A stretch of DNA of 14,086 nucleotides from Candidatus Omnitrophota bacterium (GTDB taxonomy: Bacteria; Omnitrophota; Gorgyraeia; Gygaellales; Profunditerraquicolaceae): NCBI GenBank assembly GCA_017995695.1, contig JAGOIJ010000033.1:1-14086 (forward strand), given 5' to 3'. Shown here piece after piece: positions 1 through 7,479 of this stretch (the stretch's first letter is position 1; each line of letters starts with the position of its first letter). The translations under genes were made by a program, and so were the position numbers. The notes beneath the pieces were generated by a model, which did no database searches, had not been told where the DNA came from, and saw only the letters and a program-made list of their open reading frames with translations.

Positions 1-2337
1 GTGCACCTTACGCCGCGCCTCGTTCTCAAGGAAACGCTGCATACGCACCGTAAGAATTCCGCGAATCAAAAATGCGTCTGACTTCATCTTGCGCGCAAAA
101 TCCTGTTCGAATTTATCATCCATGGCTGCAAGAAATTGTTTGGCATAGTGCCCATCGATCACAGGCGCCTTCCCGATGTATTGCTTAAACTGTTCCTCCA
201 GAAGCTCGTGGATAAATGTGCCGATATCCGACCCCTGCGGCTCCTCAAGTAGATCTTCTCGCTCCTCCAATCCCAGCACATAGCGGAAATAAAACTGCAA
301 CGGACAGTTAAGGTACGTATTAATACTTGAGGCAGAATATTCTTTCTTCTTCAGAAACGTTACAATCTTTGAGTTTTTCTCAATAATCATTTTCTTCGGC
401 AATACCTTGACCTTAAAACTTACCGAAGGCATGGTGAACGTTTTCAGCGTTTTGCCGATTTTTTGTCTTTCCCAAATAAGCTCCTCGATAAAACGGCTCT
501 TTTCTTTATCTTGGCGCTGTTGGTATAAAAGATGCACCTGTTTTGCTGAAGCAAGCAACTTTTTAAACTGGTAGCGCTGGATCTGCTCTTCATGTTCCAG
601 GCGGTTAAGCCCCAGGCCGATCATGACCTCGCGCGGGATAAGCGGCTCATAAATCTTAAGGCTGGGCAGCACCGATTCATTCATGTCCATAATGATCACA
701 TTGTCAAAGCTTAACGAACGCGTTTCAAATAACCCGAGGATCTGCAAACCTTTAAGCGGCGAACCGGAAAACGAAATCATTTCACGCTCAAGCTTATTCT
801 GGAATACGTTAAAAATATCTGCGAGTAAAAACGGCTCATGATTAAACGCAGCCGCTGAAAGCTCCTCCTGGATAGCGTAAACTTTATCAGCCATTTTAAG
901 GTTAAGCGGATACCGATTCAAATGGCTCTTAGTAACAAAGAAATCCATGAAGGTCTTAAGCTCGGAAGAAAAATCATAAAATGTCGCAACCTTCTCCCAG
1001 CAAGAAAACAAAAGCGCATGCAATCGCCTAACAAGATCCTTCAGCTCATCGCGGGTTACTTCTATATCCATCTTCTTCATGGTGGCAAGAGCCAGATCAT
1101 ACAAGTCCTTAAGATGCTCGATATCATCCAAGCGCACAAACAGGCTTCCCCCCAGAGATGTTTCCTCAATCCCCAGAAGCACTTCTTCAATCTTATGCAC
1201 AAGCACGCGGGTAGCTTGAGAATTACTAACTATCATTAAATTCTTTACCAAGGGATGCGCAAGCAGCCTTAGGTAGTCTTTGACATAATACGCATCATTT
1301 TTCTTGGTCTCCTGGGCCTTAATAATATAGGTAAAGAGCGCATACAGGGAGCTGCGCATTAAAGGATATCCCATAGAAACGTTGAAATCTAAAATATGGC
1401 CGGAAATCTCTGATAATAGCGGGATGATATTTGCAGGTTCGGGCAACACGACCACGGTCTTGTCGAGCTGCTTGGTTTGCTTAAGGATCTGACGCACGAG
1501 ACATACCTCGGAATGCACATCAAATCCCGACTGTATGGTGAGGCAATATTCAGGCTGCTTGCGCGTATCAGGCGTAAGGCGTATCGACAATGCTTCCTGC
1601 AACTTGTCCAACACGCTCCATTCTGCAGGATCGCCCTGGAAGAATAGATCTGCCTTACCGGCATGATACAGCTCTTTAATAATGTCCTGCTCGGTTTTAT
1701 GCAAGAAGAAGAATCCGCAGAATAGCACGTTACTTACCGTGCCGAGCGAAACGTCTTTGGCGAATCTTGCTGCGGTTGCATACATCAGCCCGCGGGAAAA
1801 CAAATGCTTTAAAGCAAGCTCGCGATGAAAGGCCTTGCGGATAGCAATGATATGATTAAGCAAGAGATTAATATTCTCTGGCACGTCATACCCAATAGCA
1901 GCCTTGTTTTGGATATTAACCAGCGGCTCATCTTCTATCCCCTCCAGGTCAAGCTGCTCGATAAACGCCACTATCTCGCGCGCCCAGGGCAAGAAAGCAG
2001 AAAAACTCTCTCTGCGCTGCAAAATATCCGGCGAGATCTTTTTTGCCAGAGAATAAATCATAAAACATGCGTCTAGATCCGAGATCTTCTGCACCGGCCC
2101 CTGCCGCGTGAGGATATGCTCCACAAATTCATCAATAGAGAAAAAGGCGGGCGCAAAGAACTCGCCTCCGATAGCGCGCGCAAGCGAACGCTTCAAAAAT
2201 AACGCCGGCCTTTTACCGGGAAACACAATGCCCAGCGAACTCAAATCCTCACCCCTAGCTACAAATTCATCAAGTAGATATCTGGTAAGGTGAGCAATAA
2301 AATCTTCGCTTAGTTGATATGTTTTAACGCGTTCCAT
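1..2337 (-). CDS. AddB-like PD-(D/E)XK nuclease family protein, 3' part beyond window
   Basis: An open frame of 779 codons runs from an ATG at 2337 off the left edge without a stop, so the C-terminus is missing. The start has a GAGGAA ribosome site five bases upstream and overlaps the end of the recB-like gene by 14 bases. Near residues 666-687 is the entry motif of the RecB-family nuclease fold (YSASSINTYLNCPLQFYFRY), and at about 706-711 the G-x-x-x-H-E motif (GTFIHE). The catalytic D...D-x-K part would lie outside the window. The long N-terminal part resembles the degenerate helicase half of AddB/RecC-like proteins. No Walker A (GxxxxGKT) is visible; the equivalent place reads VFPGKRPALF. 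C678 is where AddB-type proteins carry the first cysteine of a 4Fe-4S cluster. By family knowledge it should act with the adjacent RecB/AddA-like protein in end resection and recombination repair. Family is fairly sure; exact orthology to AddB is inferred. Confidence 0.82.
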   Translation of the reverse strand, partial: MERVKTYQLSEDFIAHLTRYLLDEFVARGEDLSSLGIVFPGKRPALFLKRSLARAIGGEFFAPAFFSIDEFVEHILTRQGPVQKISDLDACFMIYSLAKKISPDILQRRESFSAFLPWAREIVAFIEQLDLEGIEDEPLVNIQNKAAIGYDVPENINLLLNHIIAIRKAFHRELALKHLFSRGLMYATAARFAKDVSLGTVSNVLFCGFFFLHKTEQDIIKELYHAGKADLFFQGDPAEWSVLDKLQEALSIRLTPDTRKQPEYCLTIQSGFDVHSEVCLVRQILKQTKQLDKTVVVLPEPANIIPLLSEISGHILDFNVSMGYPLMRSSLYALFTYIIKAQETKKNDAYYVKDYLRLLAHPLVKNLMIVSNSQATRVLVHKIEEVLLGIEETSLGGSLFVRLDDIEHLKDLYDLALATMKKMDIEVTRDELKDLVRRLHALLFSCWEKVATFYDFSSELKTFMDFFVTKSHLNRYPLNLKMADKVYAIQEELSAAAFNHEPFLLADIFNVFQNKLEREMISFSGSPLKGLQILGLFETRSLSFDNVIIMDMNESVLPSLKIYEPLIPREVMIGLGLNRLEHEEQIQRYQFKKLLASAKQVHLLYQQRQDKEKSRFIEELIWERQKIGKTLKTFTMPSVSFKVKVLPKKMIIEKNSKIVTFLKKKEYSASSINTYLNCPLQFYFRYVLGLEEREDLLEEPQGSDIGTFIHELLEEQFKQYIGKAPVIDGHYAKQFLAAMDDKFEQDFARKMKSDAFLIRGILTVRMQRFLENEARRKVH

Positions 2338-5300
2338 GTATTTCCTCGACGCTTAGATCATCCAAAAACACAACCGCCCCCTTCACTGCGCGCTTCGGAA
2401 AGAGCGACTTCATTATCTGCATATATTCCTGCACCTGGGCGCGATAGTCTTGCGAGCCCTCTTTCGTGCTCTTGTAATCTATAATCACAACTTCCTTAGG
2501 CTTGACGATGAGACGATCAATCCTTTTGCTGTCGCCAAAGGCATTAACAACTTCTTTTTCTTGATGCACCATGCCATCAGCAACATTAAAATACGAGGCA
2601 AGATCACGATGCTCAAGCAGTTTTTTGACCGTAGCTTCCAATGAATCAATGTCGTGCGCAAAAGGAAATTGCGCTTTCGCCTTGCGCATTGTTTGCGCCA
2701 ACGTTGTTGCCAAATCCTCATGCGCAAGATTACCAATGCCGGCAAGAATGAAGTGCAGCAACTGTCCGCGCACTATCTTCTGGCGGTTGCCAAGTAAGCT
2801 TTCATCCTCAAATTCATCCTTTAACGCATGCACCCAATCTTTGTATTCCGAAGGCGGGATCTCTAAAGCAACGGCCTGCTCTGGCAATCTGGCGTTGAGT
2901 GCCACGGCGCTTCCGCGCTCAAGCGCCTCCGGTGGGAAAAGCAGACTGGCAAGATTCAATGCGCCCCGGTTAAGCTTAGGGCTCATCAACACATACAATT
3001 CAGCCTTTGCGCGGGTTAGTGCAACGTAGATACTATTGAGCTCATCCAGCAGAACCTTGCAGTATTCCTCTCGGTAATGGCGCGCCAAAAGATCAGAAAA
3101 TTCCTGATACCGCTTTTTAAGATGAACCAGCTTCGCTCCTTGCGGCGTTTCAATAACAACAGCGGATCCGATCTTTATATTCATCTCAAGAGAAGGAATC
3201 ACCACGACCTCAAACTCAAGCCCTTTGGCCTTATGGATAGTCAGAATCTTGACACTCTCGCTTTGCCCCACGTGCACGTACAGTTTTTCCTGCGGCGCCT
3301 GCTCAAAGAATTCTAAGAATGAGGCAATGCTTGCAATCTCATCTTGCTCCTCTTCTTTAATCAACTCCAAGAAACGCATAAAAAAACCCTGGAACTCACT
3401 CGCCCGTGTGGGAATCATGAACTTTCCCATGATGCTAACTGTTAGCTCATAGAGCGGGATATAACCGACACTTTTAAAAAAATCCTCAAAGAACGTATCC
3501 CACGCATCAGGGAATTGCTGACGGAATTCACGGTACAGATACATTCGCTCTTTGCGCTCCTTACGATTGAGGGCAAACATAAACTCCTGGATTGTTTCGC
3601 GCGCGATTCCTGACGAGCGCGTAAAAATATCCCCGATGATAAACGAGGCAAACGCCAGGTTATCAATGGGCGAATTAAGAAATTGCAATAATGACACCAG
3701 CTCTTTAATATACGCATTCTGCCGTATATCCAGGGTTTTTTCTGATTCGGCAGGTATGCCTGCCGAAAGCAGCCAAGAGGTAAAACGCTCGACCTCATCA
3801 TTCGTTCTGGCCAATAATGCAATCTCACCTAAGGCAACTCTTTTGCGCGCATCCTGTATAATGGCCAATACCTCATCGCGCAGCGCCTCATCTAATTCAT
3901 CCTTACCCTTGATGTCAAGCATCGTTACCCGAACCAGGCCGCCGACTTTAGCTTCAAGGCTCTGCTGCGTTGACCCACAAAACACTTCAACGATCCGGGC
4001 AGTATCATCAGCGCTAAGCTCAACCGCGTCCTTTTTGCGCGCCTGGATCTTTTCAAGAAAGATGCGAATAGACTCGGGTGAAAAAATAGCATTATTAAAA
4101 TCAACGATCTCTTTGAGGCTGCGGAAATTTGTTTGCAACGCTTCCTCAATCACCAAGCCGCCTTTTAACGCCTGCTTAACTTCACTAATGAGCGCAACCT
4201 CTCCCCCGCGAAAACGATAGATTGCCTGCTTGGGGTCGCCCACATAAAACAGCGAGCCGCCGGTTGAAAGCGCTTCTTCAACCATCAAATGCAAATTCTC
4301 CCACTGCAAGACAGAGGTATCCTGGAATTCATCAATGAGAAAATGACGGAAACGGCAGGCAAGCCGATAATACAATTCGGGCAGAGAGAGCGATTTTTCA
4401 TCAAACAACACGCGCGCTTCTTTATTCAACGCCTCAAGGAACAGAACATTCTCCCTCTGCGAAAGCAATTGCAGCTCCTTAAGCATTTGATAAAAAAGCG
4501 CTATGTCGTAATTAAATATTGAGAATGACTCCACCTCACACAGCGCCTTCAGCTCCTTCCTTATCCGCGCCCAGGTTTTTTTTGTTTCCGCAGGCAAAGG
4601 GTACCCCTTGTTAAGCGGAAAGTCAGCGTGGTTAAAATAATCGGAAAGCTCATCAAGCGAGAAAGAATCACGTTCTTTGCTTAAGAAATTTACCAAGGCC
4701 TTGGCAAAAGAGCCGTTCGTCCCATCGGGGAGGTTAACGCGCAACTGTTGCATAAGCTTAAGCACATCCCGCTTTAAAGTGATCAATTCTGACACCTCAA
4801 TGGCGCTAACCTGAAACTCACCGCCCATGCGGTTGTGCTGTGAAAACAATGCTAACGCGTTCTTAAACATATCCTGCTTGGGAAACCAGCCGGCTTTATT
4901 ATCAATAAACAGGTACTGGCGGATAAAACCTTTAAACAGCTTAAGGACATCGCTGTCAATAAGCGCCTTATCAATGAGCGCATCTAAACTATAGGCCAGA
5001 TACTCTGCGTGGTTCTGGCGCGTCTTAAAGGTCGCGGACAAATCCAGTTTAAAGGCGCACCCGGAAAGAATCGCGTTAATAAAACTATCAATGGTCTGCA
5101 CCTGGAAAAAGTTATAGTTCCGGATGATATGCTCCATAATCAAGCCTGCTTTTTGCCGGGCAGCCTCCTCGGTGACTCCGAGTAAAGCAATAAATGCCTC
5201 TTTTTCTTGCACGTTGCTAAAAGCGTCGAGCGCGATCTTCTTCAGGAATTCAAGGATCCTTTCCTTCATCTCAATAGTAGATTTATTGGTGAATGTTATA

Positions 5301-5461
5301 GCAAGGATTGATTCCAGGGGGATTTCCTTGGGGGCAAGGCGCGGATTAATCAACAACTGAACATAACGCCTGGCTAGGCAGTAGGTTTTGCCTGATCCGG
5401 CAGAGGCTTCAACAATATAGACGTGAGGAAACTGGAATACGCGGGGGTCGTGGTTGTTCAT
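2324..5461 (-). CDS. RecB/AddA-like UvrD-type helicase with C-terminal PD-(D/E)XK nuclease
   Basis: This 1045-residue protein has the full superfamily 1 helicase set. Walker A is ASAGSGKT at 19-26, motif Ia is AITFTNKST, and motif II is DEFQD at 377-381. Motif III is GDPKQAIYRFRG, motif IV TNFRS, motif V TIHKAKGLEF, and motif VI YVALTRAK with R817. The C-terminus carries an apparently complete nuclease site: H903 in RGQLLH, D982 in KRIDR, D995 and K997 in IDYKST, then QVQEYMQ. It should unwind and resect double-strand DNA ends in an AddAB/RecBCD-type complex, feeding RecA. The partner is the overlapping gene downstream. The length is shorter than E. coli RecB or B. subtilis AddA (both near 1200). 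The N-terminus resembles RecB-like entries (IVEASAGSGKT) and lacks a clear AddA-type Q motif, so I leave the symbol blank. No good Shine-Dalgarno precedes the ATG at 5461, and no better nearby start is seen. Confidence 0.93.
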   Translation of the reverse strand: MNNHDPRVFQFPHVYIVEASAGSGKTYCLARRYVQLLINPRLAPKEIPLESILAITFTNKSTIEMKERILEFLKKIALDAFSNVQEKEAFIALLGVTEEAARQKAGLIMEHIIRNYNFFQVQTIDSFINAILSGCAFKLDLSATFKTRQNHAEYLAYSLDALIDKALIDSDVLKLFKGFIRQYLFIDNKAGWFPKQDMFKNALALFSQHNRMGGEFQVSAIEVSELITLKRDVLKLMQQLRVNLPDGTNGSFAKALVNFLSKERDSFSLDELSDYFNHADFPLNKGYPLPAETKKTWARIRKELKALCEVESFSIFNYDIALFYQMLKELQLLSQRENVLFLEALNKEARVLFDEKSLSLPELYYRLACRFRHFLIDEFQDTSVLQWENLHLMVEEALSTGGSLFYVGDPKQAIYRFRGGEVALISEVKQALKGGLVIEEALQTNFRSLKEIVDFNNAIFSPESIRIFLEKIQARKKDAVELSADDTARIVEVFCGSTQQSLEAKVGGLVRVTMLDIKGKDELDEALRDEVLAIIQDARKRVALGEIALLARTNDEVERFTSWLLSAGIPAESEKTLDIRQNAYIKELVSLLQFLNSPIDNLAFASFIIGDIFTRSSGIARETIQEFMFALNRKERKERMYLYREFRQQFPDAWDTFFEDFFKSVGYIPLYELTVSIMGKFMIPTRASEFQGFFMRFLELIKEEEQDEIASIASFLEFFEQAPQEKLYVHVGQSESVKILTIHKAKGLEFEVVVIPSLEMNIKIGSAVVIETPQGAKLVHLKKRYQEFSDLLARHYREEYCKVLLDELNSIYVALTRAKAELYVLMSPKLNRGALNLASLLFPPEALERGSAVALNARLPEQAVALEIPPSEYKDWVHALKDEFEDESLLGNRQKIVRGQLLHFILAGIGNLAHEDLATTLAQTMRKAKAQFPFAHDIDSLEATVKKLLEHRDLASYFNVADGMVHQEKEVVNAFGDSKRIDRLIVKPKEVVIIDYKSTKEGSQDYRAQVQEYMQIMKSLFPKRAVKGAVVFLDDLSVEEIHGTR

Positions 5462-5491
5462 AATAAATAGGATTGCGCCTGCAATATACTC

Positions 5492-5519
5492 TTGACAAGC
5501 GCTTATTTTAAAGTATACT
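5492..5519 (+). promoter_or_regulatory. sigma70-type promoter of rpmB
   Basis: A perfect -35 box TTGACA (5492-5497) is followed after 16 bases by TATACT (5514-5519), one mismatch from TATAAT. The expected transcription start near 5526 leaves a leader of only about 20 bases before the ATG at 5546, so there is no room for a structured autoregulatory leader. The -10 box lies in an 8-base palindrome (AGTATACT). Confidence 0.8.
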
Positions 5520-5530
5520 CTAATTCCGAA

Positions 5531-5536
5531 AAGGAG
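5531..5536 (+). promoter_or_regulatory. ribosome binding site of rpmB
   Basis: AAGGAG lies nine bases before the ATG at 5546. It fixes that ATG as the start and agrees with the normal N-terminus of zinc-type L28. Confidence 0.85.
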
Positions 5537-5545
5537 TGAAGTGAA

Positions 5546-5776
5546 ATGTTAAAAAGATGTGCTTTATGCGGCAAAGGGCCTCAAACAGGAAACAGCGTCG
5601 TCAGAAAAGGTTTAGCTAAATCAAAAGGCGGTACCGGAAGCAAGATTGTTCGCGCAACAAAAAAAACCTTTCTTCCCAACATCCACAAGATGCGCATCAT
5701 GATCAAAGGCCATCCTCACAAGGTCTATGTCTGCGCTAAGTGTATTAAAAAAGGTACCTTTACCAAAGCAGCCTAG
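5546..5776 (+). CDS. rpmB: 50S ribosomal protein L28 (bL28), zinc-binding type
   Basis: The 76-residue basic protein starts with the L28 signature (CALCGK, then TGNSV) and contains the conserved core TFLPNIHKMRI at 41-51. Cysteines come as two pairs, C5/C8 and C63/C66 (VCAKC), the zinc-ribbon (C+) form of L28. The stretch between the first pair and the core (about 20-39) is rich in lysine and glycine and appears longer than in the zinc-free E. coli form. L28 is a structural protein of the large subunit. It is the only plus-strand gene here and has its own promoter and ribosome site. It points away from the recB-like gene and toward recJ, whose stop lies 11 bases past the L28 stop. Identification is secure. 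Confidence 0.95.
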   Translation: MLKRCALCGKGPQTGNSVVRKGLAKSKGGTGSKIVRATKKTFLPNIHKMRIMIKGHPHKVYVCAKCIKKGTFTKAA

Positions 5777-5787
5777 CCTTTCTATCT

Positions 5788-7479
5788 CTATCTCAAAAAT
5801 ATATCTTTGGCTTCAAAGATGATGCCCTCCTGCCCCTGCCAGGAATCAATGCGCGGGGTAAACACGAGGTCAAAACCTTTGGCATGTGCAAGGGCATGGG
5901 CTATTTCTCCCATCCCAAACCCGATCACCTGCCGTGTCGCCTTGCCGTCGCTAGCTAAGAATTTCAGGGTATTGCGGCTTAAAACCTGCGGCGCGCGTTT
6001 TACTTGAACGTTGCGCGTAAATAATAATGGTTCAGGATTGCCCTCTCCATGCGGTTGCAATGCTTCAAGCTCTCTGACTATCTTATCATCTAATTCCTCA
6101 AAGGTTACCTCGGCATCAACCTCAAGCGAAGGCAAAAGATCCTCTAAACGCAGTGAATCTTTAGCAAAACGATTTATCTGCTTCTTAAACTCATCGATAC
6201 GCTCGCGGGCAATCGATAATCCTGCTGCATGACTGTGCCCTCCGAAATTCTTAAGCAGATCCTTGCAAGAGCATAAGGCGCTGAACAAATGAAAGTTTTT
6301 TATGGAGCGGCCCGAACCTTTACCATGATCACCCGTTAATGAAATAATGATGGTGGGCCGGTAAAATTTATCCGCAAGCTTGGACGCCACCACTCCCAAC
6401 ACCCCCTGATGCCAATCATCCTTTGCCAGCACAATAATTGAATGATCCTTAAAATTAATCTCCTGCGCGATCAAATCCTGGGCCTCCTCCATGATCTTGC
6501 TTTCTTCTTTTTGGCGCTGACGGTTAAAAGATTCGACCAAGCGGGCAAGACGCGCGGCCTCCTCATCGTTATCCGTCATTAAGAGATCTAGAGAAATCTG
6601 CGCAGTATCCACCCTTCCGCTTGCATTCAAGCGCGGCCCAAGCACATAGCTTACCATTGTTGCATTCATTGCTTTATTCTTAATGCCGCTTGACTCCATG
6701 AGCGCCTTAAGCCCCTTGCGCTTAGTCTTGCCTAGTTGCGCTAGGCCTTCTTTGACAAAGATACGATTTTCGCCGGTTAATGGCGCAACGTCAGCTATAG
6801 TCCCTAAAGAAACCAGATCCAATAACTCAAACAACGGTTTTCCCGAGAGCGCCTGGCAGACCTTGAAAGCCACGCCCACGCCAGCCAGGTCCCGATACGC
6901 GTACCCTGAATCCTTAACCTTAGGATTAATCACAGCGCACGCAGCCGCAGGATGCTTGCCTGACAATTCATGATGATCAGTGACAATAACATCTATCGCG
7001 CTGTCGCGTAAGGCCTGGATCAGATCATGGTCATTCGTGCCGCAATCTGCAGTAATAACAAGGCTGGTATGTGTTTCTTTAGCCAAGGAGAGAATATTTT
7101 TATTTAAGCCATAGCCGTCTCGTACGCGATGCGGCAGATGGTGCCTTGCGTTAATCCCCATCGCATGAAGAGAGTTTTTTAATAACGCAAGGCTGGTGAT
7201 ACCATCAACATCATAATCCCCATGCACCAGCACCTGCTCTTTGCTGTTGGCAGCCTTTTGAATACGGCTAACCACAGCGCGCATATCCTTGAATGCGTAC
7301 GGGCTCAACAGATGCTCAAGTCTTGCCTTGAGAAACTGCTCTGCATCGTGCGGCGTAGTAATGCCCCGATTAATTAAAACCTGGGCAAGTAGTTTAGAAA
7401 TGCCAAGCTGTTCAGTGAGGATTTTTTGCTGATGGGGATGGGGTGGCGCAATGGTAAGTATGGTATGGCGATTGGCCAT
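5788..7479 (-). CDS. recJ: single-stranded-DNA-specific exonuclease RecJ
   Basis: The 563-residue protein has all RecJ/DHH-family motifs in order. Motif I is GDYDVDG at 87-93 and motif II has D145 (TADCG). The DHH triad is at 168-170 and GTIAD ends at D230. The DHHA1 part follows, with GPRLNASGR at 281-289, WHQGVLG near 356-362, GKGSGRS near 387-392 and GGHSHAAG at 413-420. The final 120 or so residues fit the OB-fold region. Length is typical of bacterial RecJ. The enzyme degrades single-stranded DNA 5' to 3' with Mn/Mg ions in recombination and mismatch repair. Its ATG shares one base with the argS stop (TAATG), so the two are probably translationally coupled; GGAG about ten bases upstream can serve as ribosome site. 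It is the last gene of the group that begins at 9718. Confidence 0.96.
   Translation of the reverse strand: MANRHTILTIAPPHPHQQKILTEQLGISKLLAQVLINRGITTPHDAEQFLKARLEHLLSPYAFKDMRAVVSRIQKAANSKEQVLVHGDYDVDGITSLALLKNSLHAMGINARHHLPHRVRDGYGLNKNILSLAKETHTSLVITADCGTNDHDLIQALRDSAIDVIVTDHHELSGKHPAAACAVINPKVKDSGYAYRDLAGVGVAFKVCQALSGKPLFELLDLVSLGTIADVAPLTGENRIFVKEGLAQLGKTKRKGLKALMESSGIKNKAMNATMVSYVLGPRLNASGRVDTAQISLDLLMTDNDEEAARLARLVESFNRQRQKEESKIMEEAQDLIAQEINFKDHSIIVLAKDDWHQGVLGVVASKLADKFYRPTIIISLTGDHGKGSGRSIKNFHLFSALCSCKDLLKNFGGHSHAAGLSIARERIDEFKKQINRFAKDSLRLEDLLPSLEVDAEVTFEELDDKIVRELEALQPHGEGNPEPLLFTRNVQVKRAPQVLSRNTLKFLASDGKATRQVIGFGMGEIAHALAHAKGFDLVFTPRIDSWQGQEGIIFEAKDIFLR

Noticed and set aside
1389..1664. 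Minus-strand open frame of 91 codons inside the AddB-like gene
   Set aside because: It is in another frame from the uninterrupted 779-codon reading frame and is rich in Cys, Arg and Ser without motifs.
2571..3029. Plus-strand open frame of 152 codons opposite the recB-like gene
   Set aside because: Low-complexity serine/alanine content typical of an antisense shadow; the minus strand there encodes helicase motif VI and the start of the nuclease domain.
3552..4220. Plus-strand open frame of 222 codons opposite the recB-like gene
   Set aside because: It is serine- and arginine-rich, the mirror of coding sequence, with no family motif or ribosome site, and lies wholly inside a gene whose helicase motifs are certain.
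5750..5766. Palindrome around GGTACC with flanking A/T runs as a terminator of recJ
   Set aside because: With a loop allowed, only about four base pairs remain, so a functional intrinsic terminator is unlikely; it also lies in coding sequence of rpmB.
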